NCBI GenBank assembly: GCA_029243165.1
Contig: JAQWSN010000005.1
Location: 1-64,000 of the forward strand
DNA length: 64,000 nt
Direction: 5' to 3'
Origin: Flavobacteriaceae bacterium
GTDB taxonomy: Bacteria > Bacteroidota > Bacteroidia > Flavobacteriales > Flavobacteriaceae
Shown here in pieces: positions 1-13,500 of the stretch. The notes under the pieces are model-generated. The model made no database searches and was not told the origin of the DNA. It worked only from the letters and a program-made list of their open reading frames with translations. A program made the position numbers and the translations under genes. Every line of letters starts with the position of its first letter. The stretch's first letter is position 1.

Positions 1-453
1 AAAAGAGATTTGTTGATTAATAACTCCTCCTTCTAAAGTCGAAGTGCTGCTCGAGCTTAAAATCGAAACGGTGATTACATCACTATCAATGATCTGTGGA
101 GGAAATACGTTATTATTAATTCTTCTTCCATAAATTTTATCGCCATTTTGCAAACCCGTCACTCCCGTTGCTGAAGCTGTCATGGTAAAGATATTTGATG
201 TACTTTGCAGCTGAACGGTAACCGTACCAACACCCGATCGGATTCTGTAGAAAATATACTCTTCTCCTGTTGTTGGGGCAGATGTAAACAGATCTAAAGT
301 AAAGGTTACAAAATCCCCTTCACAAAGACTAATATTAAAGTAATCCCCCTCTGAAGTAGTTATTCCGTTGGGGCTTTGGGAATATGCAAATGTCCCTATT
401 AGAATGAGGTAAAAAAATAAAAGCTTAGGATGCACTAGGTTAATAAGGGACAT
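1..453 (-). CDS. Secreted protein, N-terminal part (cut by window edge)
   Basis: An open frame of 151 codons starts at an ATG on the minus strand (451-453) and runs off the left edge without a stop. Residues 1-25 form a clear signal peptide: a short polar start, the hydrophobic core LLFFYLILIGTFA, and a likely cleavage after AYS before Q. The mature part is rich in Ser, Thr and Val and predicted to be beta-stranded. It contains a C-E-G-D motif (LCEGDFV) and the phrase LQNGDKIYGRR, both in the style of the Ig-like repeats in the giant adhesin two genes upstream. The gene follows the PorP/SprF-like gene by 99 bp on the same strand, so it is probably another exported T9SS-type surface protein of the same locus. 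This is inference, because the C-terminal sorting domain would lie outside the window. Confidence 0.75.
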   Translation of the reverse strand, partial: MSLINLVHPKLLFFYLILIGTFAYSQSPNGITTSEGDYFNISLCEGDFVTFTLDLFTSAPTTGEEYIFYRIRSGVGTVTVQLQSTSNIFTMTASATGVTGLQNGDKIYGRRINNNVFPPQIIDSDVITVSILSSSSTSTLEGGVINQQISF

Positions 454-552
454 ATCATAGTGATTTGGGCACCATAAATATAACGAAAAAAATGCTGTTC
501 TAGTATTTGAGGTAAACGTTTAGAAACTGTTCTCCTTCAAATTCGAAGTTAA

Positions 553-1572
553 TTAGTAATAATTATCGATACTAATTCTTCGGTAATCCCCTCTCCTATT
601 TCTGAGATAAGGACTAAAATCAAATGTTAGAAAAATTTCTATCGTACTAGGCGAATAAACGGTTGTATTGAGAGGGTTTTGGAAAGGAAAATTATACAAT
701 GCTCCAAATTCAAAATTTTCATATGCTAAAGTGACGGAAAGACCAATATTGGTAAAACCAAAACTGTTGGTCTTTCTAAATTGTTGATTTAAACCCATAG
801 AAAAAGAACCAAACTGAGCTTCTTGAGACAAATAAATTTCAATATTCTCTCCCATTTTGGAGGCGTTGAGAAAGGCATACACAGTAGAGTATCGAGGCAT
901 AATTGACCGATCATAAGGGTTGATATCAAATTCATACCCCCCTTGTAATGAGTATCGAATGGGTAAAGTGAAATCTGTATTTTCTTTATTGTATGAAATG
1001 TTGGGTTGATTCAGATGCTTTACACTCGCTCCAAAAAGATAGTTTGACGAATGAATGATAAATGAAGCACCCAAATCCATGTAATTGGCCGTTCCAATTT
1101 GACTTGCTAAAGGATCTTGAGACTCTGTTTGCAAATAACCTGAGACCAGAGAAAGTTGATCCTCGAAAATTAATTTTCCTGTGTCAAATCGTGAACCTCC
1201 GAAACCAACTGAAATTGAGGGAAGAAAATAAATGTCGTTGTCTAGCTGAATTTTATAAATATAACTTAGGGTAGGTTTGGTATTGACCAGTCCTGTATTG
1301 TCCATTCTCAATGAATACACATCCAGACCTACACTGAAATTATCATTATCAAATGAAATGGTACCAAAAAAATATTGACTTTCGATTCGGTTGTTATTAA
1401 CCATTCCTAAGGAATTGTAAAGCACACCAGTTTTATTAATGTTATTCATCCCGAAAGCACTTGGATTCACCTTTTGCATGAATCGTGAATGACTGACAAT
1501 CATATCTTCCTGACTAAACCCTATTAAAGAGAACAGAAAAGCGAATCCATATGTCAGTATTCTTTTTTTCAT
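553..1572 (-). CDS. PorP/SprF family outer-membrane protein (T9SS partner)
   Basis: A 339-residue protein with an N-terminal signal peptide (MKKRILTYGF, hydrophobic core, cleavage near GFSQ). It opens with the family's usual QKVNPSAFG-type segment and continues as alternating short beta strands consistent with an outer-membrane barrel. In gliding Flavobacteriia, SprF-type proteins are needed to bring the repetitive adhesin SprB to the cell surface through the type IX secretion system. Here the gene begins 4 bp after the stop of the giant adhesin gene, the same order as sprB-sprF, so translational coupling is likely. An in-frame upstream ATG at 1621-1623 would place 17 extra charged residues before the signal peptide and overlap the adhesin, so the ATG at 1570-1572 is preferred. 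The family call is from overall pattern; the exact cargo is inferred from adjacency. Confidence 0.85.
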   Translation of the reverse strand: MKKRILTYGFAFLFSLIGFSQEDMIVSHSRFMQKVNPSAFGMNNINKTGVLYNSLGMVNNNRIESQYFFGTISFDNDNFSVGLDVYSLRMDNTGLVNTKPTLSYIYKIQLDNDIYFLPSISVGFGGSRFDTGKLIFEDQLSLVSGYLQTESQDPLASQIGTANYMDLGASFIIHSSNYLFGASVKHLNQPNISYNKENTDFTLPIRYSLQGGYEFDINPYDRSIMPRYSTVYAFLNASKMGENIEIYLSQEAQFGSFSMGLNQQFRKTNSFGFTNIGLSVTLAYENFEFGALYNFPFQNPLNTTVYSPSTIEIFLTFDFSPYLRNRRGDYRRISIDNYY

Positions 1573-1576
1573 TTTT

Positions 1577-4500
1577 TTATTGTAACAGAATAAAAGTTCC
1601 ATCCCTAAAGATCGGTTCCTCATCTATTGTTTTAGCTGTAATTGAATAAATAAAATAAGGGGAAGAAGGTAAATTCCTATTTCCCTCCCAACCTATGAGT
1701 GATAATCCTATGGCTTCTGGATCAGCCCCTACTTCACCTACCTCTTCATACAACAACCCTCCTTGTGAGTCATAAACCCGAAGTGTAATTTCACTTAATC
1801 CATTAAAAATTGGACGGAAGGTGCTGTTCCATATGTCCCCGTTAGGAGTAAATACATTTGGCACCAAAATACTGTAGCCTTTACCTATCTTGATTGTCTT
1901 GGTTAATTCCTCTACACAACCGATATCATTGTAAATTCTCAGAGTTACATAATAGGTTCCCGAGATCGCATATTCGTGGATTATTGGATCGGGAGTGTTT
2001 CGATCCATTAGTTCGCTTTTTGTACCGTCTCCAAAGATAAATTCAAAAGAATCGTATTCGTTTTCAGAGATGTCTGAGAAAGTAACATCTTCTCTTGCCA
2101 GGAAAGTTTGAGTTTGCTCAAAGTTTGTAGAGGTAAAATCAAATAAGGGTGTTCCATTTCCAATATTTATTTCTCTAGACAATCCACAATTTGCTGCATT
2201 GTAAATTTCAAGATTTGCCGTCTCAACAGGAGAATCGATATTAATTAGATATTGATTCGTTCCTACTTTCTCAAAAGTTACTGGAGTTCCATTGTAGAAA
2301 AATGTTAAGGGGCCAGTATCACCATCAAAAACATCTAAAAACAACGTTCCAGATTGACCGTTACATAGGTATTCATCAATAATTGGTCCTTCCCGTATTT
2401 CTAGGATATTCTCATTTTCAACAATAATAACATCTTGAATACTATTAGGAAGTGAGTTATTGTCGCATTGAGTCAGATTGGTTGTGGTTATGGTGTATCG
2501 ATAAAGACCTTCTGACAGATCATTAAGATCTAAAAAGCCCGTATAATTTGGATTTCCTCCCGTACCATCTAGTGGAATCCAAGTAGCAATATTAGAAGTA
2601 GATTTTACCAACTGAAGACTTGTGCTACGGGAAACAATCTCCATATCTAACAAGGCCAAACTTTCAGTTTTGATGATAATTTCTGAGCTATTGCTAGGGT
2701 TTACGCTAGCCTCAAACTGATTTGTTAAATCAATTTGTCGAGTCAATTCATTTACAACAGATTCTTTGGGTTCATTTTGAACTTGAGTAATGTAAGTAAC
2801 GGCGATTTCATTCAAACGAATGGTGTAGGTCTCTAGACTATCTCCGGCCTGTGTCCCTTCAATTAACAAATTTTGTTCATAGGCAGTATCATCTGGAGCT
2901 TGTCGGTGCCATTGAATATCATAAGGAGGAATAACAAGATTATTTGGATCCGAACTTACTACTTCGATATTAATCTTCCCATCTTCCGCATCAATCTCAC
3001 AACTCACTGCCTGTGAAAGCTCGTCTCCGCTTGCTCCTCCCGTTCCGTTAACAACAATATTTGCGAGTTCTTTACTGAATGTAAATTCGATGGGAACTTC
3101 AGTTCCATTTCCATCCAGAATACTACAACCGTTTTGATCTCTTAGAATCAATTCATAACGACCCGGCAGTGGATTAAAGTTAATGTTGTTACTTAATGAA
3201 TTAATATTTACAACTCCTTGATTGGGATCTTCAGGATAGAATTTCCAGAAAAGTGAATAATAGGCTTCTCCCGCCAAATTCACAAAAGGAGTCCCTCCTT
3301 CAATCAAAGTAGGGTCGAAGAATGGATCCTCATAACGTTCGTAACAGGGGTCAATAATAAATTCTGTTTCACCTGAATAAGTTAAGGCAGGAGCTTCCTC
3401 AAGGCTAAAGCTTAACACCACGCTACAGTCTGTTCGTGTATTTCTTACTGTAAGCTCATAATCTCCCACAACTAGATTTTCAATCATTATGGAATTATTG
3501 TTGAAGTTTGGAGTGTAATAATTTCCACTCAGAGCTGCTGAAGTGGAAGAGGAAGAGGCAGATGAAGTTGTTGTTGATGTAGCTGTTCCTCCCGCTGAAG
3601 TTGCATCCGATGTAGAAAATGATACTCCAGTATCTAGAGAGCTCTTTAAAATATTTGAATTCAAATTAAATTCAAAAATATTGGAATCAGGAACAAGGGT
3701 AAATGAACCGTTAAAGAGTTTAAATTCGAGTTTAGAAACAGGACTTGTACAAGTAATTTCTTCAAATTCAATATCCTTAAACTGAAGAGTTTGAGGAGTA
3801 TCTATTCTAAAAATATTTCCTCCCAATACGTTTTGGACAAGTCCAGCACCACAACCCGAACCGTCATTAATTAACCCTCGATAGGTTCCGGCCTGTAAAT
3901 TTTCAACTTTTTCTAAACCTGCAGCCCCTTGAACCTCTACCCATACCGATTCAGCAATTTTAGATACAGCAGATACCGAAAGGTTGAGGGTTGAACTGGC
4001 GGTTGCCAATTCACTCACACTATCAATAATTTGACTTTTAACAGTGATGGTAGATCCTGTCAACGTGGCTTTAAAATTTGGTATCGTATTGATATTGTCA
4101 ACTAAAATTGCAGCAACGTCAGCCAGGCTACTAATGGTCACAGATCCAGTAGTTGAAGCATTTATGGTTTGGGATACAGAACCTCCGATAACAACTCCTA
4201 TGGTACTGAGGTCAATCGTTTCTACAGAACCACTTAACGCGATAACAAAACTGTCCATGTCTACAGTAGAAAGTTTTTGCCATAAGGGATAACCAGAAAC
4301 TTCACCATCTCCTTTAAGAAACTGAGTGATTTGAATATATCCTCCTCCAGACGAACTAATTTCGTTTGCGCTACAATCAGAACTATTGAAGCTTGTTGCG
4401 ATAGCTGAAAGACTTTCATTTGTTTCAAGCTCCATCGAAACAGTTATTTCTTGACTACAATTTCCACTGCCGTCAGTAACCGTAACAGAGTAGTCACCAG

Positions 4501-7500
4501 GGCTTACAATATTTTCAATAAGAATTCCTGATTCTGAGGAATCAAATGAAGTATTCAATTTAAAATTACCCGCAAGACCTGTGACAAATACCTGATAGAC
4601 GGTGTTTTGAGTTGCTACTCCATCTACTATCTTTTCTGTAGAACCTCCGGTAACATCAATTTGAAAAGATCCCGTACCCCCACTAGTACATGGGATAAGA
4701 TTTATTTCACCTTCACTCAATTCAAGGGGTCCACCCTCAGGTTCAGTTAAAACAATTTGAGTAGTAAATGTGTTCGGAGCACAATCGGCTGGTGTACTGT
4801 CACCAATTACCAAGTCATAACTTCCAGGCCCGAGATCAGTAATGTAATTTGTATTCCCATTGCTAAAAGACTCTGTAGGTGTTCCTCCATTAATTGAATA
4901 GAAATAAGGTGCAACTCCACCTGTGGCTGTAAATTGAATCGTTCCATTTTCATCTCCAGCGCAAGTAATATCAGTTGAGGTTAAGCTAGAAGAAAGGCTC
5001 ACAGGGGAAGGTCCCGTTATGACAATAGTTCCACCATCAACCGCACAAGAACTACCCAGCCCCCCTTCATACAAATAATAAGTATAAACTCCTGTAGTAC
5101 TGTAACCTGTTGGAACGTGATCCGCTGCATTGAATTGGAAATCGCTTGCTGCTCCTGTCAACTCAAAAGTCTGTGAGGTTACTGAGGGTACAAATTCCCA
5201 TTTAATGTCAAATCCTGCCAGAGCACCTCCTGAAGCTGCTAATTGGATAAGTCCGTTTGTCCCATCGACACATTGGTTTATTAAATTACTTGATTGATTA
5301 ATAAGGGCAACCGAATCAGTATCGTTTACAACAAAGACGTTTGATGAAGTGATTTCACAATCGTTTATGTTATCCAAAACGGTTAATCTGTAAGATCCCG
5401 GTGGCACATTAAATAAATCTTTAAAATAATACTCCAAACCTGTTGCAGATGTCCAGACGAAAGAATAATTGCCTGAACCACCAATTACTGCATTACTTGG
5501 AACTGTTAAAGTACCGTCATTCTCACCCCAACATTGGATATCTGTAACGCTGATAAGGTTTTCTTGAATGGTAATTTCATCCGTAATGGGTCCTACTGGT
5601 ATTTCTAGTAATAATTCGTTACAAGATTCACTTTGAACCTCTACTTTGTAAACCTCTCCGGGTTGTAAAACATAACCATTAAAATCTAATACATACGAAG
5701 AAGAGGTTGAAACTGGAGAAAAACGTTCTTCAATGGCTTCAGAACTTGATACATTAGCCGAAAATACATTATTTACAATCTTATACAGTTTGGCTGAAAA
5801 TAAGTTTCCAGTTCCAGCAACCTGATCGGGTGTAAGGGTTATGGACAATGGAATTGAAACAAGACCGTCACAAGAAATATCCACTTCTGAATAGCTTATG
5901 CTGGGTTCCGCAATCTCAAAAGTGGCCGAAGAGGTAGCACATCCATTTATGGAAACCGTCAGCTCATAACTTCCCGCAGCTTGATTTGTAAGGTTCATGG
6001 TATTTCCTACAACTTCATTATTTTTTCTCCATTCAAAGGAAAAGTCTAAAGAAACATTACTCACCACAGTTGAGGCAACGATGGTTCCCGTAACATTCGA
6101 TGAAATTACTACTGCTGAGGTGGTAAAAGAAATACCTGGTGTTGAGGCAGTTAATAACAAAGTACCTTCCGCAATCGCTGTATTTACCTGAGCATTTCCA
6201 TTATTAATTTCATTGGCTAGTTCTTGAAGAATTGAATTGGATGTAGTATCGGCAGGTACGATTGCTGAATAGGTAACTCCATCTACAACCAGTCTCACAA
6301 TATCATCTTGTTCTAAGGTATCACTGGCAAGAAGAGTAACACTTACAACCTGTGCTACAGCATTTTGACCTCCATAAATACGCTTCATAAATTCTGATTC
6401 TGGAGAAGCCGGTATGATAATTGATCCGTCGGTTCCACCGGGGCAACTTACATGTGTGATGTCATTGGATCGGATGTAATCTTCTAAAATAGTAACCGAT
6501 GGCAGTACTTCTATTGATCCAAATAAAGTAGTTTGCGGAGTACATCCATACTGGCTCACTGAACTTATCGAATACTCATAGACAACAGTATTGGAGTTTG
6601 TTGTTGATGGATTAAAGATATAAGTCTCAAAATCTAAATTACTGTTATAAGATCTACTTATTGCACCTGGCATAGCTCCCGTACTTCCTGTCCAATTAAT
6701 TTCTGTACTTACTGTACTTCCTCCATACAGATAAATAACTGCGTCCGATGAACTTAGGTTGCAAACTGCATCTACTCCTACTTGATAATTCGTTCCTGAA
6801 CCTACTAAATATAGTAAAGGTTTTGGACGGACGATTAAAGCTCCAACACGAGTACTTGAAGTACAATTGGTTCCTACAGTTTCAATAGTGTATTCAAAAG
6901 TTGTTACCTCAGTCACATTGGTTTCAACAGTACCGGAAATGGTTAAGGAATATCCACCAGTAGGTAATCCTGTTTTCCATTCTGAAATTCCACCCGGTTT
7001 TGATGTAGTCCAAGTAAGGGTGTGGGATACACTTCCTCCCTCAATTTTATATGCAATAGGAACTATTTGATTGCCATCGCAAATTGTTTGAGACTCATTG
7101 CCCTCCGCGATGGAACTCCCTCCAAGATAGTTAACAGTTCCATCAACATGAGTAATTAATTGTTGAGGGAGTAAATCGATACTTCCACTAAATTCAATGT
7201 CACTACATGTAGATCCATTAGTAGTTATGGTATATTCATATGTTGTGGTTTGTGTAACCGTTTTACTGATGTCTCCTGACAGAGTAAACGAGTTTGTTCC
7301 TACCTGAGTAATGAGATCAAATCCAGGATTTTCAGGGGACCAGGTGATATCCGCTGCAGAGATTGAAGTTTGCTCCCCATTGTAGTCAAAATCTAATACA
7401 ACTGTTGTTCCATCACAAACTTCATAGTTGTATTGAGTAGTTGTTTCAGCTACACTAACAGAGGGTGCGTCATTTAAATTAAATTTAACCGAAATCGTGT

Positions 7501-10500
7501 CTAAAGTACAAATCGAATCACCAGAAGAATCGACCGATTGAAGATTCAATGTAAATGAACTAATATCACTTGAAAGAGATACAGTACCAGAAATGACATA
7601 CAATCCTTGAACTGCTTGAGTTGAAAGTGCTGTCATTGAAGCTTGTCCAGTTACTATTGTTTTTGTTGAAAAAACTGTACTTGAGGTTGTATTAAATAAG
7701 GTAATTGTACCTCCGTCCAATGTTGCAGATACTGAAGTTGATGAATCACTTGCAATTTCATTAATAAGTGCCGCAGCAATTTGATTATTTGTTCGTGTTG
7801 TTTCTGTAGTAGTGTAAGTAAATGCTTTGTCTAATCCTCCAATAGGCTTTACAATAATTTTGTAAACCTCTCCTACATCTGAAGAAGTTCCCGAAATCTG
7901 AACCTCTGTTTCCTGTCTTAAAATAATAGTTTGAGATGCATTTAGATTGTCTGTACCCGCAGGGATCCCCGAACCTGTAATTTCTAAGCCTGGAGTATTT
8001 TTAAAAGTGATACTGATTTCGTCAATTGCTGATTGATTACAAATGGAAACTTCCTGTGAATCAATTCCTGAAATTGCAGAATCAGTAAAATAAACTTCAG
8101 GCGCAGGAAGTAATGTTATGTATCCCGTTTCAACTTTTGGAGTACAATAAGCATCTACTGTGGTAACATTAAAATTAAACGTTGTTGGGACCGTTACATC
8201 TACCGTGGGAGTTCCAGAAATAGTTATTACTTGATCTTCCACTTCTACATCTAAACCTTCAGGAAGTCCACTTGGGGTTGCAGAAATTGCTCCGTTCCCA
8301 AATTCATAAGTAATAGCTGTTATCGGCGAAGACTCGCAAATAAACTGGTCAGTAGAAGCAATTGCTGAAGTTAAGTTTAACGTTTGTTCTGGCTTAACTG
8401 TGAATTCCCCTGTAGTTGACGTACTTGTACATGAATATTCACTTGTAAAAGTCACGGTATAGGTATAAATAGTTTCAGTGGTAAGGGAACTTGGTACAGA
8501 TCCAGATAATGTTAACGTTTCCCCATCCGAATCGTAAACAAAGCTTAAATCTGAGGGAACTTGAATACTAGACCAGCTAACATCATAATCAGCTGCATTA
8601 AAGCCCTCTGATAAATCGTACACTATTGATGTAATTTCTCCACCTGTACATAACGTTTGAGTAGCTTGCCCAGAGCTAATACTCAACTTTTCATTGGGAT
8701 AGAAAGTCAGAGTACCTGTTACAACTTCAGAAGAGATACATCTATTGGCAGAATCAACAATACTGATGGTATAAGTGTAGCTGGTTGTGGATCCTGTATT
8801 ATTAAGATGAGTGCCACTTAATTCAATGGAAGGAGAAACTATCTGAGAATCCGAAGGGGTTATGCCTGAGGGCGGAGATGGACTCCAACTTACTTCGTAT
8901 CGGGTTGCGCCTTCGATGGTTATTGCTGACATTGAATCACCATAACAAATAGACTGATTGAGGCTTCCTACTGAATTATTCAATGATTCAAAAGGACTCA
9001 CATTGTAAACAATGGTTAAGGAACTATTACCACAGACTGCTCCTGTCGTTTCTAAATCAATTGTGAAGCTTGTTGTTTCTGTAACCAACTCAGCCGCTAT
9101 TGAAACCGCCCCTGAAATTATATACTCACCTTGAACTACTTGGGTAGTCAAAGCAGTCATTGATGCCTGTCCGGCAACAACTGTCTTAGTTGAAAAAACT
9201 GTACTTGAGGTAGTATTAAAAAGTGTGATCTTTGAACCATCTAGCGTTGCAGAAACGGATGTTGATGGATCAATTGTAATTTTATCGATGAGGGCCTGAG
9301 CAATTTGATCCGCTGTCTGAGTGGTTTCAGTGGTTGTATAAGTAAAAGCATTGTCCGAACCTCCAACAGATTTCACTATTATTGAATAAACCTCCCCAAC
9401 ATCGGATGAAGTTCCAGTAATCTGAACTTCTGTTTCTTGTCTGAATGCAATTGATTCTGTAAGTGTCAAACCATCCGGAGCTACAGGAATGTCAGGGTTT
9501 GTTATCTCTAGACCAGAAGTATTTTTAAAAGTAATGCTGAGATTATCAATAACCTCACCATTACATATTGAAATTTCTTGAGTACGAATTCCAGGAATGG
9601 CTGAATCTGTAAAATAAATATCAGGCGCAGGCAAGAGTGTTATGTATCCAGTTTCAACTTTTGGTGTGCAGTAGATATCCACAGTAGAAATAGTATAAGC
9701 ATAAGTTGTAGGAACAGTTACATCTATGGTAGGTGTTCCTGAAATTGAAATTGTTTGATTGAGTATTGCTACATCCAGACCAATGGCTTCGATACCTGAA
9801 GTTTCTACCTCAGTAGCTCCATTACCAAAATCAAATGAAATTGTTTCAATAGCGGTAGATTCACAAATCGTTTGATCAAGAGTTTCTATCCCAGATGACA
9901 AGCTCAATGTTTGCTCAGGTTTTACTGTAAACTGACCCGTTGTCACTGTACCCGTGCATGAATACTCACTTGTAAATGTAACTGTATAGGTATAAACAGT
10001 TTCAGTAGTAACCGAACTCGGAACCGATCCAGATAAGGTTAAACTAGACTCTGCTTCATCATAGGAAAAGTTCAGTCCCTCTGGGGTTGGTAAACTAGAC
10101 CACCCAACTTCATAGGTGGAGTTATTATATCCTGAGGATAGATCATAAATTATAGGGGTAATTTCGCCACCTGTACAAAGGGTTTGAGAGTCAGTCCCTG
10201 AGCTTATACTCAAGTCTTCTCTTGGGTAAAAAGTTAAAGTTCCTGTAACTGTATCTGAAGTGATACAATTCGTCCCTACATCAATAAGACTTAGGGTGTA
10301 TGTGTAACTAGTTGTTGCCCCCGAAGTATTAGAATGTGTCCCTGAAATCTGAAGTGTTGGAGAGACCAGTGCCCCATTAGGAGGGGATATCCCAACAGGT
10401 TGCGAAGGACTCCAACTTACTTCATATCGTGATGCACCACTAAAATTAATTGGAGTTATTGCACTGCCGTAACACGTCGCTTGATTCAAACTATTCCCTT

Positions 10501-13500
10501 CGGAAAGAATAATTTCCTCCAAAGGGTTTACGTAGTATGCGAGAGATAGAGAATCACTACTACAACTAGATCCTTCAGATTCAATCTCAACATTAAATAC
10601 CGTTGTTTCTGTTACAAGATTAGTAGTTAATGTTCCTGTTAAACTCATGAATCCTTTGACAGCTGTAGATGAAACTACACCAATAGAAAGTGATTCAGGT
10701 GTTAAAAATCGAAGTCCAAATAAAGTTCCATCAGAAGCAGAGGATATTGTTAATTCGTGATTACTTTGAGTTATTTCATAAGCAGAAGGTTGAACGCCGT
10801 CAATAGCATCTTTAAATTTTTCTGCGATAGTAGAACTTGAGGTATCATTTTCTGTAGCGGTGATGGTCCATTGCTCTGAGGTAAGCGCTCTTGACCTATC
10901 TTCATTTAAAAATTGGAGCGTTGCTGTTTGCCCATTAGACATAGTTCCGGAGACAGAGATCGTAAAAGACTGTTTAGAAGTATAACTAACGGAACTAGAT
11001 AACCCAATACCTGATACAGTTGGTGAAACATTTATCGTTGCAGTTGATTTAAAATAGATTTTGTTATTCACATAATCTCCCTCACAAATTTCAGCTTCAG
11101 TTGCAAAGTCGGTACTCCCATAATCCGCATCTGAGAAAAGTTGAGCATCTGGGAAAAGTATGTAATATCCCTTTTTGGTATCTTCAATACAGGCTGAGGT
11201 GCCAACGGCACTGTTACTTGTCTCTAATTCATACTCGTAAACTGTAATGACATCTATCACTTCTGCAATGGCAGAAGCTTGTAAAGTAAATTTTCCAGAA
11301 GTTTCCCTATTGTAGGCTACCCAACTTGGTTTTTCTGAAGTCATTCCATTCTTTTTCCAGACGGGATCATAAACAGAAACTGCAGACCCTCCAAAGCTAT
11401 AGGTAATATTATCAGGGGTTTCTCCCAAACACAGAGACTGTTCTACAGTAGTAGAGGCGGTATCTAAAGACAGTGATGGTCCTAAAGAAACCGTAATTGT
11501 TCCCGTCTGAGTTAGTGGAATGCAATTGCTCTCATCACCCAGAAGTGTAATGACAAAATCATAATTAGTTGTATCAGTAATCGCCAACAATGGATCAACA
11601 GTTCCTGACAGTGTTAATGTTGTTCCGCTAGTTGTTAAAGTCAAATCTCCAGGATTTCCATTAGTACCCCAAATAATAGATGCGGAACCATCGGCTGAAC
11701 TGTACTCAAATTCAATTGGATCAATAATACCCCCTACACATGTAGTTTGAGATAAATTGCCCGTAATCAAGGTATGGGTTATGAAGTGGGGAACTATTGT
11801 TAGAGTGTCTGTAACCGTGGCTTTAGTTCCACACCCCAAATTAGATGTTCCTGTAACTGTAACACTCAAGACTGTAGTAGTGGTCACATTCGATAAACTA
11901 ACATTTTCAAATAAAGAATTAAAATTATATTCAAATATGCTGGATGTAGGGTCAATCTCAAAGTATTGAACAAAATCTATTTCATTTTCTTCATTAGTAA
12001 AACCAATAGAGACATTTGAAATTCCACCTTTTAGACTCAAGCCAAAAGTATTTGTATCTGAGCTGTATCCGTAGCAAATAGAAGTATTTTCACCATCAAA
12101 AATCTCCATTCTCGGTATCGGATTTACCGTAAGTGTAAATGTTTTACGTTTTGGAGTAGAATTCGTGTCACAATATTTTCCATCCTGAGTAACGATGTCA
12201 AAGGTATAGGTAGTAGTAGACGAAATAGCTAGGTTAAAATCGGCATCAAAAGTTGGAGTCCCCGTAATGGTAATTAAATGCGGGGCTTCTAACATTTCGG
12301 GTTGATTAAAACTAAATACTGAATCATCTGATTTCGATGTCTCTAATGCAAATGTAGTACCACTTACAACCGCAGTTACATAGAGTTCCGTACCACTTTG
12401 AACTGCTGTGATAACATCAGATCTGTTAGCATTCAATTCGTCTCTTAATTGAATCATGACGCTAGTGGCAGTAGCGGCCAAGGGTGCCGTAATGGTAGAA
12501 TAAACATCGTTAATTATTACAGAATACTGTTGTGTATCATTCAGCGTTTGCCCTTGACTATCCTCAAAAGAAACTACGGCCTTCTGTGTTCTCGAACTTA
12601 CCTCTGATGTTAGACCTAAAGTATTTGGATCGTCTAAAACAGAAGTAATTGTATCTACACCCCAGTATTCGTAAACAATGGGATCAATAGCTTCTCCCTC
12701 ACATATGGTTTGTTGTACATAAGAATCGTCATTTTCTCCTCCTTCATAATGTCCGTCTGGACGAATGTAGTCTTGTGGATCAACTGTAATAGTCCCCCCT
12801 GAATTGAAACCATCACTACAAAAATCACCGTTTGTAACTATTTGATAGTCGAAAGTTCTCGTGTTCCAATAATTTGTTACTCCATCGCTAGTAATAGACA
12901 GTGTGCTTGAACTTGCTGTTCCTGAATTGATAAAATCAAAAGAAACATTAGATGGTAAATTTCCTACTACAGTTGCTGTAACACCTGCGTCTAAACCTGT
13001 TATGGTATACAAGATATCTTCAAAGTTTTCACTGTAACAAACTATAGGAGAATTCGTATTCGAATTGGTCAAACTAATAGCGACGTTGCTATCGACCTCT
13101 AGTGTTAATGTAACATCACTTTCATCTGTACATCCCTCGGAAACGTCAAGACTAAATTTAAACTCGTAAGTGCCAGGGGTCGTTATTGCTTGATTTAACC
13201 CTAAAATTTTATACTGGCTGTACCCAGGATCATAAACTGAAGTCTGTATGGATAAGTTAGAATCTGTTGGAATATTACTCACAATTTTAAACGGAACTCC
13301 AGGCTGATTTGCAGTGATTTCAAACAAATTGGTATTGGTTACAACAGCTGTATATTCAGCTGTTCCATCAATAAGGTTCATCAAATTTTGCATAATAGTA
13401 TCAAAATTTTCATCTACTGAACCTACATATTTAAAATCTTCATTATTGATCGTTATGATGTAAGTATAGGGGATATCAGGGGGTGCATTTCCGTCATTAT

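Noticed and set aside
7483-10532. CRISPR or satellite-like array
   Set aside because: The repeats are protein-domain repeats in one open frame with diverged DNA and a 1,524-bp period; there are no short direct repeats with spacers.
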